Positions 24,056-32,877 of a DNA stretch of 64,000 nucleotides are shown one piece after another. Each line of letters opens with the position of its first letter. Position 1 is the first letter of the stretch. The notes under the pieces were generated by a model. The model did not search any database, was not told the origin of the DNA, and was given only the letters and a program-made list of their open reading frames with translations. The translations under genes were made by a program, and so were the position numbers. Source of the DNA: Mycolicibacterium novocastrense (GTDB taxonomy: Bacteria > Actinomycetota > Actinomycetes > Mycobacteriales > Mycobacteriaceae). The stretch spans positions 248,001-312,000 of the forward strand of contig NZ_BCTA01000052.1 in assembly GCF_001570485.1 (NCBI RefSeq), read 5' to 3'.

Positions 24056-24838
24056 ATGAGCGACCATGGACGAATGCATCTGCCCGGGCCCGACGTCGCC
24101 GAGGGGTCGACTTCGGGACCCGAGGCTTCCCGTCCACCGGCCGGCCCAGAGCACCGCTATCCCCGCGTCACCAGCTTCCGCACGCGGCGTACCACGCTGT
24201 CGGCCGCACAGCAGGCGACATGGAATCGGCTGTGGCCCGAGATCGGCATGCAGGCGCGCGACGGTGATGTGCCCGCTCCGCTGGTCGACACCGACGGGTG
24301 GTTCGGGCGGTCGGCACCCGTGGTGGTGGAGATCGGCTGCGGGGCCGGCACCTCGACGCTCGCGATGGCCAAGGCCGAGCCTGATCTCGACGTCGTCGCG
24401 GTCGAGGTGTACCGACGGGGGCTGGCCCAGCTGCTGTCCGGCATCGAACGCGAAGGGGTGCCCAACATCCGGCTGGTCCGCGGCGACGGCGTCGACGTGC
24501 TGCAGCACATGTTCGGACCCGGCTCGCTGACCGGAGTGCGGGTGTTCTTCCCCGACCCGTGGCCCAAGGCCCGCCACCACAAGCGCCGTCTGCTGCAGCC
24601 GGCCACCGTCGGGTTGATCGCCGACCGGCTGCGTCCCGGCGGTGTCTTCCACGCAGCGACCGATCACGCGGGGTACGCCGAGCAGATCGCCGAGGTCGGC
24701 GATGCGGAGCCGCGGCTGCGGCGGGTGAGCCCGTCGGACGCGCTTCCGATCTCCGTCGAACGACCGGTCACCAAATACGAAGGCAAGGCGCAGCACGCCG
24801 GCAGCGCCGTCACCGAGTTGCTGTGGGAGAGGCTATGA
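24056..24838 (+). CDS. trmB: tRNA (guanine-N7-)-methyltransferase
   Basis: SAM-dependent enzyme forming m7G46 in tRNA. The 260 residues contain the SAM motif VVVEIGCGAGTST, the family signature FFPDPWPKARHHKRRL, HAATDHAGYAEQI and the C-terminal TKYEGKAQ. M. tuberculosis Rv0208c is 263 residues. ATG 24056 is chosen, with an ATG six codons inside as alternative. The longer open frame upstream runs into the island. Its stop overlaps the next ATG (ATGA), so it is coupled to the NYN-domain gene and probably to mmpL3, as in M. tuberculosis. Confidence 0.95.
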   Translation: MSDHGRMHLPGPDVAEGSTSGPEASRPPAGPEHRYPRVTSFRTRRTTLSAAQQATWNRLWPEIGMQARDGDVPAPLVDTDGWFGRSAPVVVEIGCGAGTSTLAMAKAEPDLDVVAVEVYRRGLAQLLSGIEREGVPNIRLVRGDGVDVLQHMFGPGSLTGVRVFFPDPWPKARHHKRRLLQPATVGLIADRLRPGGVFHAATDHAGYAEQIAEVGDAEPRLRRVSPSDALPISVERPVTKYEGKAQHAGSAVTELLWERL

Positions 24839-25545
24839 GCCTCACCGAGGACATCGGGCACATGGAAGATGTGGCGCCTCCCGAGTCGCCGGCCCCGGCC
24901 GATGCGACGGCCCGGGTGCTGTTGGTCTGGGACGCGCCGAACCTCGACATGGGACTCGGCTCGATCCTCGGCGGCAGGCCGACGGCCGCGCACCGGCCAC
25001 GCTTCGACGCGTTGGGCCGCTGGCTGCTGACGCGCACGGCCGAACTGTCTTCCCAACTCGAGGGAACTGCCCGTCCCGTCTCGCTCGAGCCGGAAGCCAC
25101 CGTCTTCACCAACATCGCACCCGGCAGCGCCGACGTCGTCCGGCCTTGGGTTGAGGCGCTGCGTAACGTGGGGTTCGCGGTCTTCGCCAAGCCGAAGATC
25201 GACGAGGACAGCGACGTCGACAGCGACATGCTGGACCACATCGCGCTGCGCCGCGACGAGGGTCTGGCCGGGCTGGTGGTGGCTTCGGCCGACGGGCAGG
25301 CCTTCAAACAACCGTTGGAAGAGATCGCCCGCGACGGCATCCCCGTCCAGGTGCTCGGATTTCGCGAACATGCGAGCTGGGCGCTAGCGTCGGATACCTT
25401 GGAGTTCGTCGACCTGGAGGACATCCCCAATGTCTTCCGGGAGCCGTTACCGCGAATCGGCCTCGATTCGCTGCCCGAGCAGGGGGCATGGTTGCAGCCG
25501 TTCCGGCCGCTGTCCTCGCTATTGACCTCGCGGGTCAACAACTGA
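24835..25545 (+). CDS. NYN-domain protein (Rv0207c-like, putative PIN-like nuclease)
   Basis: The 236-residue protein has a NYN/PIN-like core. Conserved acidic positions lie in LLVWDAPNLDMGLG, DSDVDSDMLDHIA and LVVASADGQAF, the places used for metal binding in PIN-type ribonucleases. Activity is not proven for this family. It starts at the ATGA overlap with trmB and ends 50 bp before mmpL3, an arrangement conserved in mycobacteria. An RNA-processing function linked to tRNA modification is a reasonable guess. Confidence 0.88.
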   Translation: MSLTEDIGHMEDVAPPESPAPADATARVLLVWDAPNLDMGLGSILGGRPTAAHRPRFDALGRWLLTRTAELSSQLEGTARPVSLEPEATVFTNIAPGSADVVRPWVEALRNVGFAVFAKPKIDEDSDVDSDMLDHIALRRDEGLAGLVVASADGQAFKQPLEEIARDGIPVQVLGFREHASWALASDTLEFVDLEDIPNVFREPLPRIGLDSLPEQGAWLQPFRPLSSLLTSRVNN

Positions 25546-25595
25546 ACCGCTCAGAGGTCGCCATCGACTTCGAGAGAATCGAGTAAGGAGCTTAC

Positions 25596-28500
25596 GTGTT
25601 CGCCTGGTGGGGTCGAACGGTGTACCGGTATCGATACATCGTCATCGGCGTCATGGTCGCGCTCTGCCTCGGTGGCGGCATCTTCGGGATCAGCCTCGGC
25701 AACCACGTCACCCAGAGCGGCTTCTACGACGAAGGCAGCCAGTCGGTCCACGCATCGGTGGTGGCCGACGAGGCCTTCGGCCGCGACCGAACCAGCCATG
25801 TGGTGGCCATACTCACTCCGCCCGACGGGCAGAAGGTCGACAACCCGCAATGGCAGAGCGACGTCGTCGGCGAGCTCGACAACTTCGTCAAGGATCATCC
25901 CGACCAGGTGGTGAGCTGGGTCGGCTGGCTGCGGGCGCCGGACGCCGCAAACGCGACCGTCCAGCAGATGAAGACCAGCGATCTGTCGAAGACGTTCGTG
26001 AGCATCCCCCTGCAGGGCAACACCGACGACGAGATCCTGAAGAACTACCAGGCCGTCGAATCGGACCTGCAACAGCTCAACGGCGGTCGCATCGAGTTGG
26101 CCGGCCTGAACCCGCTGGCCAGTGAACTGACCGGCAGCATCGGCGAGGACCAGCGGCGCGCCGAGGTCGCCGCCATCCCGCTGGTGTGTGTGGTGCTGTT
26201 CTTCGTCTTCGGTGGTGTCGTCGCCGCGGCGCTCCCCGGCCTCATCGGCGGTCTGACGATCGCCGGCGCGCTGGGCATCATGCGGCTGCTCGCGGAGTTC
26301 ATGCCGGTGCACTTCTTCGCCCAGCCGGTGGTGACGCTGATGGGCTTGGGTATCGCGGTGGACTACGGCCTGTTCATGGTGAGCCGGTTCCGCGAGGAGA
26401 TCGCCGAGGGTTACGACACCGAGGCGGCGGTTCGCCGCACCGTGATGACCTCGGGCCGCACGATCATGTTCTCCGCGGTCATCCTGGTGGCGTCGTCGGT
26501 GCCGCTGCTGCTGTTCCCGCAGGGCTTCCTGAAGTCCATCACCTACGCGATCATCGCCTCGGTCATGCTGGCCGCGATCCTGTCGGTGACAGTGCTGGCC
26601 GCGGCGCTGGCCCTGCTCGGCCCCCGCGTGGACGCGCTCGGTGTGCGCACCCTGCTGCGGTTCACCAAGCCCTATCCGGCCCCGTCACCCGCGGAGACCA
26701 CCGACCGCACCAACCCGCTGGCGATCGCGTCGATCCCGCTCGGTGTGCTGGTGCCGTTCGCTGCGATCCCCGTCGGACACATCGCCAGGGCGCAGATCCG
26801 CCGGACCTACGACAAGGGCGCCAACTACGCCCTGCTGGGCCTGGTGCTCGGCTATATCGGCTCGTTCGCCTGGATCTTCGTCGGCCTGTTCGCCGCGAAG
26901 GACACCCTCGGAACGGGAATCTTCTATCTGCTGCTGGCCATCGCGATCTTCGTCGCGGGCACCATCTTGGTGCTCGCTGCCGCGAGCATGAGCCCGCTGG
27001 TTCGCAAGCCGACGGTGTGGTGGCTGAACTGGCTGGCCGAGAAGACCCAGAAGACCAAGACCCGCGCCGAGGTCGAGAAGGGCTTCTGGGGCAAGCTGGT
27101 CAACCGGGTGATGAAGCGGCCGATCGCTTTCGCCGCACCCATCGTCATCGTGATGATCCTCATGATCATCCCCCTGGGGCAGCTCTCGCTCGGCGGCATC
27201 AGCGAGAAGTACCTACCGCCGGACAACGCCGTGCGCCAGGCGCAGGAGGCCTTCGACAGGTCGTTCCCCGGTTTCCGCACCGAGCCCCTGACGCTGGTGA
27301 TCGAGAACGACAACGGCGAACCCGTCACCGATCAGCAGGTCGCGGAGATCCGCAGCAAGGCGTTGACGATCCCCGGCTTCATCCAGCCCGAGGACGACCC
27401 GACCAAGATGTGGCAGCCCCGCCCCTACCAGGAGGGCGGCTCGCAAGACCCCTCGGTTCGGGTGATCCAGAACGGCCTCGTGAACCGTAACGACGCGGCG
27501 AAGAAGGTCGAGGAACTTCGCGACATCGTGCCCCCGCGCGGGTTGTCGATCTCGGTCGGTGGAACCCCGGCGTTGGAGCAGGACAGCATTCACAGCCTGT
27601 TCGACAAGCTCCCGCTGATGGTGACCATCCTCATCGTCACGACGACGATCCTGATGTTCCTGGCGTTCGGATCGGTGGTGTTGCCGATCAAGGCCGCGGT
27701 GATGAGCGCGCTCACGTTGGGTTCGACGATGGGCGTGTTGACGTGGATGTTCGTCGTGGGGCACGGCTCCGGGCTGATGAACTACACACCGCAGCCGCTG
27801 ATGGCGCCGATGATCGGGTTGATCATCGCGGTGATCTGGGGCCTGTCGACCGACTACGAGGTGTTCCTGGTGTCCCGCATGGTGGAGGCCCGCGAGCGCG
27901 GTCTGTCCACCGCCGAAGCCATCCGTGTCGGCACCGCGACCACAGGCCGGCTGATCACCGGTGCGGCGCTGGTCCTCGCGGTGGTCGCGGGCGCGTTCGT
28001 GTTCTCCGACCTGGTGATGATGAAGTACCTGGCATTCGGGTTGCTGATCGCGCTGCTTCTCGACGCCACCATCGTCCGGATGTTCCTCGTGCCCGCCGTG
28101 ATGAAGCTCCTCGGCGACGACTGCTGGTGGGCACCGCGGTGGATGAAGCGCATCCAGGAGCGCATGGGCCTTGGTGAGACCGAGCTGCCCGACGAGCGCA
28201 AACGCCCCGCGGTGCGCGAGACCGTCGAGGACCCCGAGGCGCTGGTCGGTGCGGGCGCACCGGTACCGCCTCGGCCGCGCCCGCCGCACGATCCGACGCA
28301 TCCGGTCTCGGGGTCGCGCCCCGGCGCCACCCGCGCCGCGGCGCCGCAGCGGGTCCCCTCGGCCTCCGGCACGACGCGCATCCCCAGCACGACCCCACCA
28401 CCCGCGGCACCGGCCGACGAACCGCAGACCACCCGGTTGTCGATCGCGAAGAACGCGGTGCGCAACGCGGTGAGCAATGCCGCGGCGACGGCACGCCAGG

Positions 28501-28988
28501 CCACCCGGCCACCGGCGCCGCCCGCCCCGCCCGCGTCGGCTCCGGCCCGTCCGGGCGGGGGTCGCCCGCCGCGGGAGGAGCGCGAGATCGAGTCGTGGCT
28601 GGGCGAACTGCGCGGCACCGGCACACCGCCCGCGCCACCGGCGCCCACCCCGCAACGGCCGTCGGCCGAACCCACCAGGGCGATGCCGACCGCGCCCGAA
28701 GGCAGGGAACGCCCGCGCGTTGCGCCTCCCGCGCCCGGCAACGAGCCGACCACCGCGATCCCGACACCGCGGTCGCGGCCGCCCGAGCCCGTGCGCGACC
28801 CCGCCGCGGCGCAGAATCCCGACGCGGCCGGAGATTCTGACAAGACCCAAGCCATCCCCACCCCGAGCAAGCAGGCCGACGACGCCGAGGCGGCGACCGA
28901 GAAGCTCAACACCCGCGAGGATGAGGAGCGTCAGCGCCGCGGCGGCGTCAGCGCACAGGACCTGCTGCGGCGCGAAGGCCGGCTGTAG
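25596..28988 (+). CDS. mmpL3: MmpL3 trehalose monomycolate flippase with an internal DUF4190-like insertion
   Basis: RND-superfamily proton-driven exporter of trehalose monomycolate across the inner membrane, essential in mycobacteria. Proton-relay Asp-Tyr pairs are visible at D256-Y257 (GIAVDYGLF) and D753-Y754 (GLSTDYEVF). The 1130-residue length exceeds M. smegmatis (about 1013) and M. tuberculosis (944). The excess is mostly at about residues 356-468, between TM6 and TM7, where TNPLAIASIPLGVLVPF, PVGHIARAQIRRTYDKG and LLGLVLGYIG form a DUF4190-like two- or three-helix module. D753 falls 108 residues beyond its M. smegmatis counterpart (645). The C-terminal 200 residues are proline-rich and cytoplasmic, ending SAQDLLRREGRL as in relatives. 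GTG 25596 has an AAGGAG site. Confidence 0.96.
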   Translation: MFAWWGRTVYRYRYIVIGVMVALCLGGGIFGISLGNHVTQSGFYDEGSQSVHASVVADEAFGRDRTSHVVAILTPPDGQKVDNPQWQSDVVGELDNFVKDHPDQVVSWVGWLRAPDAANATVQQMKTSDLSKTFVSIPLQGNTDDEILKNYQAVESDLQQLNGGRIELAGLNPLASELTGSIGEDQRRAEVAAIPLVCVVLFFVFGGVVAAALPGLIGGLTIAGALGIMRLLAEFMPVHFFAQPVVTLMGLGIAVDYGLFMVSRFREEIAEGYDTEAAVRRTVMTSGRTIMFSAVILVASSVPLLLFPQGFLKSITYAIIASVMLAAILSVTVLAAALALLGPRVDALGVRTLLRFTKPYPAPSPAETTDRTNPLAIASIPLGVLVPFAAIPVGHIARAQIRRTYDKGANYALLGLVLGYIGSFAWIFVGLFAAKDTLGTGIFYLLLAIAIFVAGTILVLAAASMSPLVRKPTVWWLNWLAEKTQKTKTRAEVEKGFWGKLVNRVMKRPIAFAAPIVIVMILMIIPLGQLSLGGISEKYLPPDNAVRQAQEAFDRSFPGFRTEPLTLVIENDNGEPVTDQQVAEIRSKALTIPGFIQPEDDPTKMWQPRPYQEGGSQDPSVRVIQNGLVNRNDAAKKVEELRDIVPPRGLSISVGGTPALEQDSIHSLFDKLPLMVTILIVTTTILMFLAFGSVVLPIKAAVMSALTLGSTMGVLTWMFVVGHGSGLMNYTPQPLMAPMIGLIIAVIWGLSTDYEVFLVSRMVEARERGLSTAEAIRVGTATTGRLITGAALVLAVVAGAFVFSDLVMMKYLAFGLLIALLLDATIVRMFLVPAVMKLLGDDCWWAPRWMKRIQERMGLGETELPDERKRPAVRETVEDPEALVGAGAPVPPRPRPPHDPTHPVSGSRPGATRAAAPQRVPSASGTTRIPSTTPPPAAPADEPQTTRLSIAKNAVRNAVSNAAATARQATRPPAPPAPPASAPARPGGGRPPREEREIESWLGELRGTGTPPAPPAPTPQRPSAEPTRAMPTAPEGRERPRVAPPAPGNEPTTAIPTPRSRPPEPVRDPAAAQNPDAAGDSDKTQAIPTPSKQADDAEAATEKLNTREDEERQRRGGVSAQDLLRREGRL

Positions 28989-29007
28989 CCGCTTTTCGTC
29001 GCGAAGT

Positions 29008-30141
29008 TCAGTCGACGTCGTCGCTTTCGGCCTTGACCAGAGGACCCTCGTCGGCTTCGAGGGCTTCCTTCTCCACGTCGGGATCCCGCGCCGTCAGCAC
29101 GCGCACGGCGCTGTTGAGGAATGCCAACACCGGCACCGCCAGCAGCGCACCCACGATTCCCGCGAGCACCCCGCCGCCGGCGATCACCAACACGATCGCG
29201 AGCGGATGAATGGACACGGCGCGGCCCATCACCAACGGCTGCAGCACGTGGCCTTCCAGCTGCTGTACCGCGATGACCAATCCGAGCGTGATCAACGCGT
29301 AGATGAAGCCTTTCGCGATCAACGCGACGACCACCGCGAGCGCGCCTGCCACCACGGCGCCGACCAGCGGAATGAATGCACCGAGGAACACGAGCGAGGC
29401 CAGCGGCAACGCCAGCGGAACCCCCATGATCGCCAGGCCGGTGCCGATGCCGACGGCGTCGACGAGCGCGACCAGGAAGGTGGCCCGCACGTATCCGATC
29501 AGCGAGTGAAAGCCCGCGCGGCCCGCGTCGCGCACCCGGTCACGGACGTGGACGGGAAAGATCTGGGTGACGAACGCGAAGATGTTGCGCCCGCCCTGTA
29601 GCAGGAAGATCAGCGTGAACAACACCAGCACGGCGCCGGTCACGATCTCGGTCACCGTGCCCGCCGTCGACAGCGCGCCGGTTGTCACCCTTTCCTGGTT
29701 GTTCTGGAGGGCCTCGATCGCGGCGTTACCCGCGTTGTCGATCTGATCCCGGCTCAGGTGTAGCGGGCCCTCGATCAGCCAGTTGCGCATGCCGTCGATG
29801 CTGCGGCTGACCTGCTGGGTCAGCTCCGGTGCACCCTCGATGAACTGGGTGACGACGAAGGACAGGATCCCGCCGACCACGGCGAATCCGCTGAGCAACA
29901 TCAGCGCCACCGCCCCGGCCCGGGGCGCTCCCCGCCGGTCGAGGAAGTCGACCGCAGGCATCAGCAGGGCCGCCAGGATCGTCGCCAGCGCGACCGGTAC
30001 GACGATGATCTCGAGTTGCTTGAACACCCACAGCAGGGCGACGAGGGCGGCGAGGATGACGAGAAGACGCCACGACCAGGCTGCCCCCTTGCGAACGAGA
30101 GGTGAGACGGACTCGTCATCAACAGATGGGCCCCCAGGCAT
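29008..30141 (-). CDS. AI-2E family transporter (Rv0205-like)
   Basis: A 377-residue polytopic protein with about eight helices and the family's C-terminal features LEGHVLQPLVMGRAVSIHPLAIVL and AGIVGALLAVPVLAFLNSAVRVL. Family members are putative exporters of small molecules; the substrate in mycobacteria is not established. The natural N-terminus begins at ATG 30141 (MPGGPSVDDE). The much longer frame upstream is antisense to the YbhN-like gene and is not coding. The ATG has no clear ribosome site, so a leaderless mRNA is possible. It is convergent with mmpL3, 19 bp apart. Confidence 0.92.
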   Translation of the reverse strand: MPGGPSVDDESVSPLVRKGAAWSWRLLVILAALVALLWVFKQLEIIVVPVALATILAALLMPAVDFLDRRGAPRAGAVALMLLSGFAVVGGILSFVVTQFIEGAPELTQQVSRSIDGMRNWLIEGPLHLSRDQIDNAGNAAIEALQNNQERVTTGALSTAGTVTEIVTGAVLVLFTLIFLLQGGRNIFAFVTQIFPVHVRDRVRDAGRAGFHSLIGYVRATFLVALVDAVGIGTGLAIMGVPLALPLASLVFLGAFIPLVGAVVAGALAVVVALIAKGFIYALITLGLVIAVQQLEGHVLQPLVMGRAVSIHPLAIVLVIAGGGVLAGIVGALLAVPVLAFLNSAVRVLTARDPDVEKEALEADEGPLVKAESDDVD

Positions 30142-30204
30142 CCCGATAGCGTAACGGCCTGGCAGTCGCCGCGACGGATCTCTTAAAAGCGCAGCACCAC
30201 GCCT

Positions 30205-30216
30205 TACCCTTACTCC
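30205..30216 (+). promoter_or_regulatory. Candidate -10 box for a leaderless transcript of the YbhN-like gene
   Basis: TACCCT (30205-30210) fits the mycobacterial TANNNT -10 consensus and ends six bases before the GTG at 30217. Transcription would begin at or next to the start codon. No ribosome site is visible upstream, consistent with leaderless translation. Confidence 0.45.
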
Positions 30217-31278
30217 GTGGCACACGACGCGCCTGCGAGTGCGGCCCACAGCCAAGGGCGCTCTCTGCGCGGCAAGTACTGGTGGCTGCGGTGGGCCGTC
30301 CTCGCCGTCGCCGCCGTCGTGCTGAGCGTCGAACTCGGACTGGTGTGGGATCAGCTCGCCAAGGCGTGGCACAGCCTCTACACCGCGAAGTGGTGGTGGG
30401 TGCTGGCGGCGGTGGGCACCGCGCTGGCGTCGATGCACTTCTTCGGCGACATCCAACGCAAGCTGCTGCGGTCCGCGGGAGTTCCTGTGCGGCAATGGCG
30501 TTCGCAGGCCGCGTTCTACGCGGGCAATTCCCTGAGCACGACGCTTCCGGGCGGACCGGTGCTGTCGGCGACGTTCATCTACCGCCAGCAGCGGCTCTGG
30601 GGCGCCACTCCGGTCATCGCCTCCTGGCAGCTGGTGATGTCGGGTGCGCTGCAGGTGATCAGCCTGGCGTTGCTGGGGTTGGGCAGCGCGTTCTTCCTCG
30701 GCGCCAAGCACAACCCGTTCTCGCTGATCTTCACGCTGGCCGGGTTCATCATGCTGATCGTGCTGGCGCAGGCGGTGGCCTCGCGACCGGATCTGCTCGA
30801 CGGCATCGGGGTGCGGGTGCTGTCGTGGGTGAACTACGTCCGCGCGAAACCCGCCCACAACGGGCTGACCAAATGGCGTGAGACGCTGGCTCAGCTCGAG
30901 TCGGTGAAGCTGAGCAGGCGCCAGCTCGCGGTCGCGTCCACCTGGTCGATGTTCACGTTGGTGACCGGCGTGGGCACGCTGTTGTTCGCCTGTTACGCGG
31001 CCGGCGGGCGACCGTCGCTGCTCGGGGTCGTCGTCGCCTACGTCGCCGCCCGCGCGGTCGGCTCCATCCCCCTCATGCCCGGCGGGTTGCTGGTGGTGGA
31101 GGCGGTGCTGGTGCCCGGCCTGGTGTCAAGCGGAATGACGCTGGCCTCGGCGATCTCGGCGATGCTGATCTTCCGGTTAATCAGCTGGATCTTCATCGCC
31201 GCGATCGGATGGGTGGTGTTCTTCTTCATGTTCCGCACCGGCACCGACGTCGACCCCGACGCATGCGACCGGCAGTAG
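30217..31278 (+). CDS. YbhN/UPF0104 (LPG synthase TM-like) membrane protein, Rv0204c-like
   Basis: A 353-residue integral membrane protein with about eight helices and the family's conserved stretches FYAGNSLSTTLPGGPVLSATF and RAVGSIPLMPGGLLVVEAVL. It resembles the lysylphosphatidylglycerol synthetase membrane domain/UPF0104 group, whose members act in lipid flipping or lipid modification. No soluble aminoacyl transfer domain is attached. GTG 30217 is the first plausible start. Its 3' end overlaps the lipoprotein gene by 16 bp, indicating one transcript. Confidence 0.85.
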   Translation: MAHDAPASAAHSQGRSLRGKYWWLRWAVLAVAAVVLSVELGLVWDQLAKAWHSLYTAKWWWVLAAVGTALASMHFFGDIQRKLLRSAGVPVRQWRSQAAFYAGNSLSTTLPGGPVLSATFIYRQQRLWGATPVIASWQLVMSGALQVISLALLGLGSAFFLGAKHNPFSLIFTLAGFIMLIVLAQAVASRPDLLDGIGVRVLSWVNYVRAKPAHNGLTKWRETLAQLESVKLSRRQLAVASTWSMFTLVTGVGTLLFACYAAGGRPSLLGVVVAYVAARAVGSIPLMPGGLLVVEAVLVPGLVSSGMTLASAISAMLIFRLISWIFIAAIGWVVFFFMFRTGTDVDPDACDRQ

Positions 31279-32513
31279 CCGCTCTCGGCGCCGTCGCGCT
31301 GATCGCCGCGTGTTCGCAGGGCGCCGACCGCCCCGCCGCGACATCGCCTGCCCCACCCTCGCCCGAGACCACGACGGCATCGGCGGCGCAGGGACCGAGG
31401 AGAGGCCCCGCCCCGTCGGTGGCCACGCCGATCATCGGAGAAGCCATCAGCCAGCCCGTGCCGGTGCGCGCCACCGACGGCAAGAAGCATCTGGTGTACG
31501 AGATCAGCCTGACCAACACGCTGCCGCACCCGTTGACCATGAAGTCGATCACCGTGCTGGACCGCGACGTCGCCCTGCTCGACCTCCAGGGTGACCAGTT
31601 GGCGCATTGGTCGCGGATCATCGGAATACCCAGCCCCACAACGAGACTCGGTCCTGCGCAGACGGCGATCGTGTTGTTCGATGTCAGCCTCGACGACGAC
31701 GTGCAGACGCCGAGTCGGCTCACGCACGCCGTCGCACTGACCAATCCCGACCCCCAAGATCCACTCTTTCCCGCCGATCAGACCGTCGACATCGCCCCGG
31801 TCGAAGTGCAGCCCCGCGAACCCGTTGTCATCCGGCCCCCGTTGCGGGGGCCGAACTGGGTCGACGGCGGCGGATGCTGCGGCACCAGCGCCCACCGCAC
31901 GGCGCTCAACCCGGTCAACGGCCGGCTGTGGGCCGCAGAACGATTCGCGATCGACTACGTCCAGCTCGACCCCGACGGACGCCTGGTCACCGGCGACCCG
32001 TCGAAGCCCGAGAGTTTCGCCTACTTCGGCGCCGACATCCACGCCGTCGGTGACGGGCGGGTGATCTCCGTGCTCGACGGCCTGCCCGAGCAGGTGCCCG
32101 GCCGCGACCCGACCGGCTTACCGCTGAACCAGTACGCAGGCAACCACGTCGTCCAGGACCTCGGCGACGGGAACTACGCGCTGTATGCGCATATCAAAAC
32201 CGGCACCGTGGCCGTCAAACCCGGTGACCGACTGACCGCGGGGCAGGTGATCGGCAACGTCGGCAACACCGGCAATTCCACCGCACCACACCTGCACTTC
32301 CAGGTCATGAGCTCACCGGACCCGTTGGGCTCCAACGGGTTGCCGTTTGTATTCAACGACTTCCGGCTCGACGCGAGGCTCGCCGACGGTGATGACGCCA
32401 TCGGCACCCTCTTCGAGGGTGCCTCCGCACAGTTTCAGCCCGGAGTCGCCTCTCGTGACGAAAAGACCGCCATGCCACTGGAACTGGATGTGATGACCTA
32501 TGCCGATCGATAG
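31263..32513 (+). CDS. M23 (LytM-type) peptidase lipoprotein
   Basis: The 416-residue precursor has a lipoprotein signal peptide (MRPAVAALGAVALIAAC, lipobox cysteine near residue 17). A beta-rich middle domain follows, then a C-terminal LytM/M23 domain: RFAIDYVQLD, NHVVQDLGDGNYALYAHI and the HxH motif PHLHFQV. M23 enzymes cut peptidoglycan cross-links. The first zinc-ligand position carries glutamate (AERFAIDY) in place of histidine, as in some actinobacterial members, so activity is uncertain. Because of the 16-bp overlap with the upstream gene, ATG 31263 is the expected start. The DUF3054 gene overlaps its 3' end. Confidence 0.85.
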   Translation: MRPAVAALGAVALIAACSQGADRPAATSPAPPSPETTTASAAQGPRRGPAPSVATPIIGEAISQPVPVRATDGKKHLVYEISLTNTLPHPLTMKSITVLDRDVALLDLQGDQLAHWSRIIGIPSPTTRLGPAQTAIVLFDVSLDDDVQTPSRLTHAVALTNPDPQDPLFPADQTVDIAPVEVQPREPVVIRPPLRGPNWVDGGGCCGTSAHRTALNPVNGRLWAAERFAIDYVQLDPDGRLVTGDPSKPESFAYFGADIHAVGDGRVISVLDGLPEQVPGRDPTGLPLNQYAGNHVVQDLGDGNYALYAHIKTGTVAVKPGDRLTAGQVIGNVGNTGNSTAPHLHFQVMSSPDPLGSNGLPFVFNDFRLDARLADGDDAIGTLFEGASAQFQPGVASRDEKTAMPLELDVMTYADR

Positions 32514-32877
32514 CTCAGAACAGGCCCGGCCCGCCCTGACCGCACTGGCCACCGACGTGGCCTGCCTGATCGTGTTCGCCACCATCGGGCGGCGCAGCCA
32601 CGACGAGGGCCTGGATCTGACCGGTATCGCCCAGACCGCGTGGCCGTTCATGTCGGGCGCCCTTGCCGGGTGGGTGCTCTCACTCGGGTGGCGGCGCCCC
32701 TATTCCCTGATCCCGACCGGCCTCGCGGTGTGGGTGTGCACGATCGTGCTGGGGATGCTGCTACGCAAGCTGACGTCAGCCGGGGTGGCGCCGAGTTTCG
32801 TTGTGGTCGCCTCGATTTCGACAGCGGTGCTGCTACTCGGCTGGCGCGTGGGGATCCACGTCATGACTCGCCGCTGA
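32500..32877 (+). CDS. DUF3054 membrane protein
   Basis: A 125-residue protein with four hydrophobic helices and the family opening ALATDVACLIVFATIGRRSH, characteristic of DUF3054. Function is unknown. The ATG at 32500 overlaps the end of the peptidase gene by 14 bp, so it is the third gene of a coupled run. Its last 45 bp overlap, in convergent orientation, the 3' end of the sensor kinase gene. Confidence 0.85.
   Translation: MPIDSSEQARPALTALATDVACLIVFATIGRRSHDEGLDLTGIAQTAWPFMSGALAGWVLSLGWRRPYSLIPTGLAVWVCTIVLGMLLRKLTSAGVAPSFVVVASISTAVLLLGWRVGIHVMTRR

Noticed and set aside
30142..30858. Extension of the AI-2E protein over the YbhN-like gene
   Set aside because: This stretch is the shadow of the plus-strand gene. 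The protein has its natural start at 30141.
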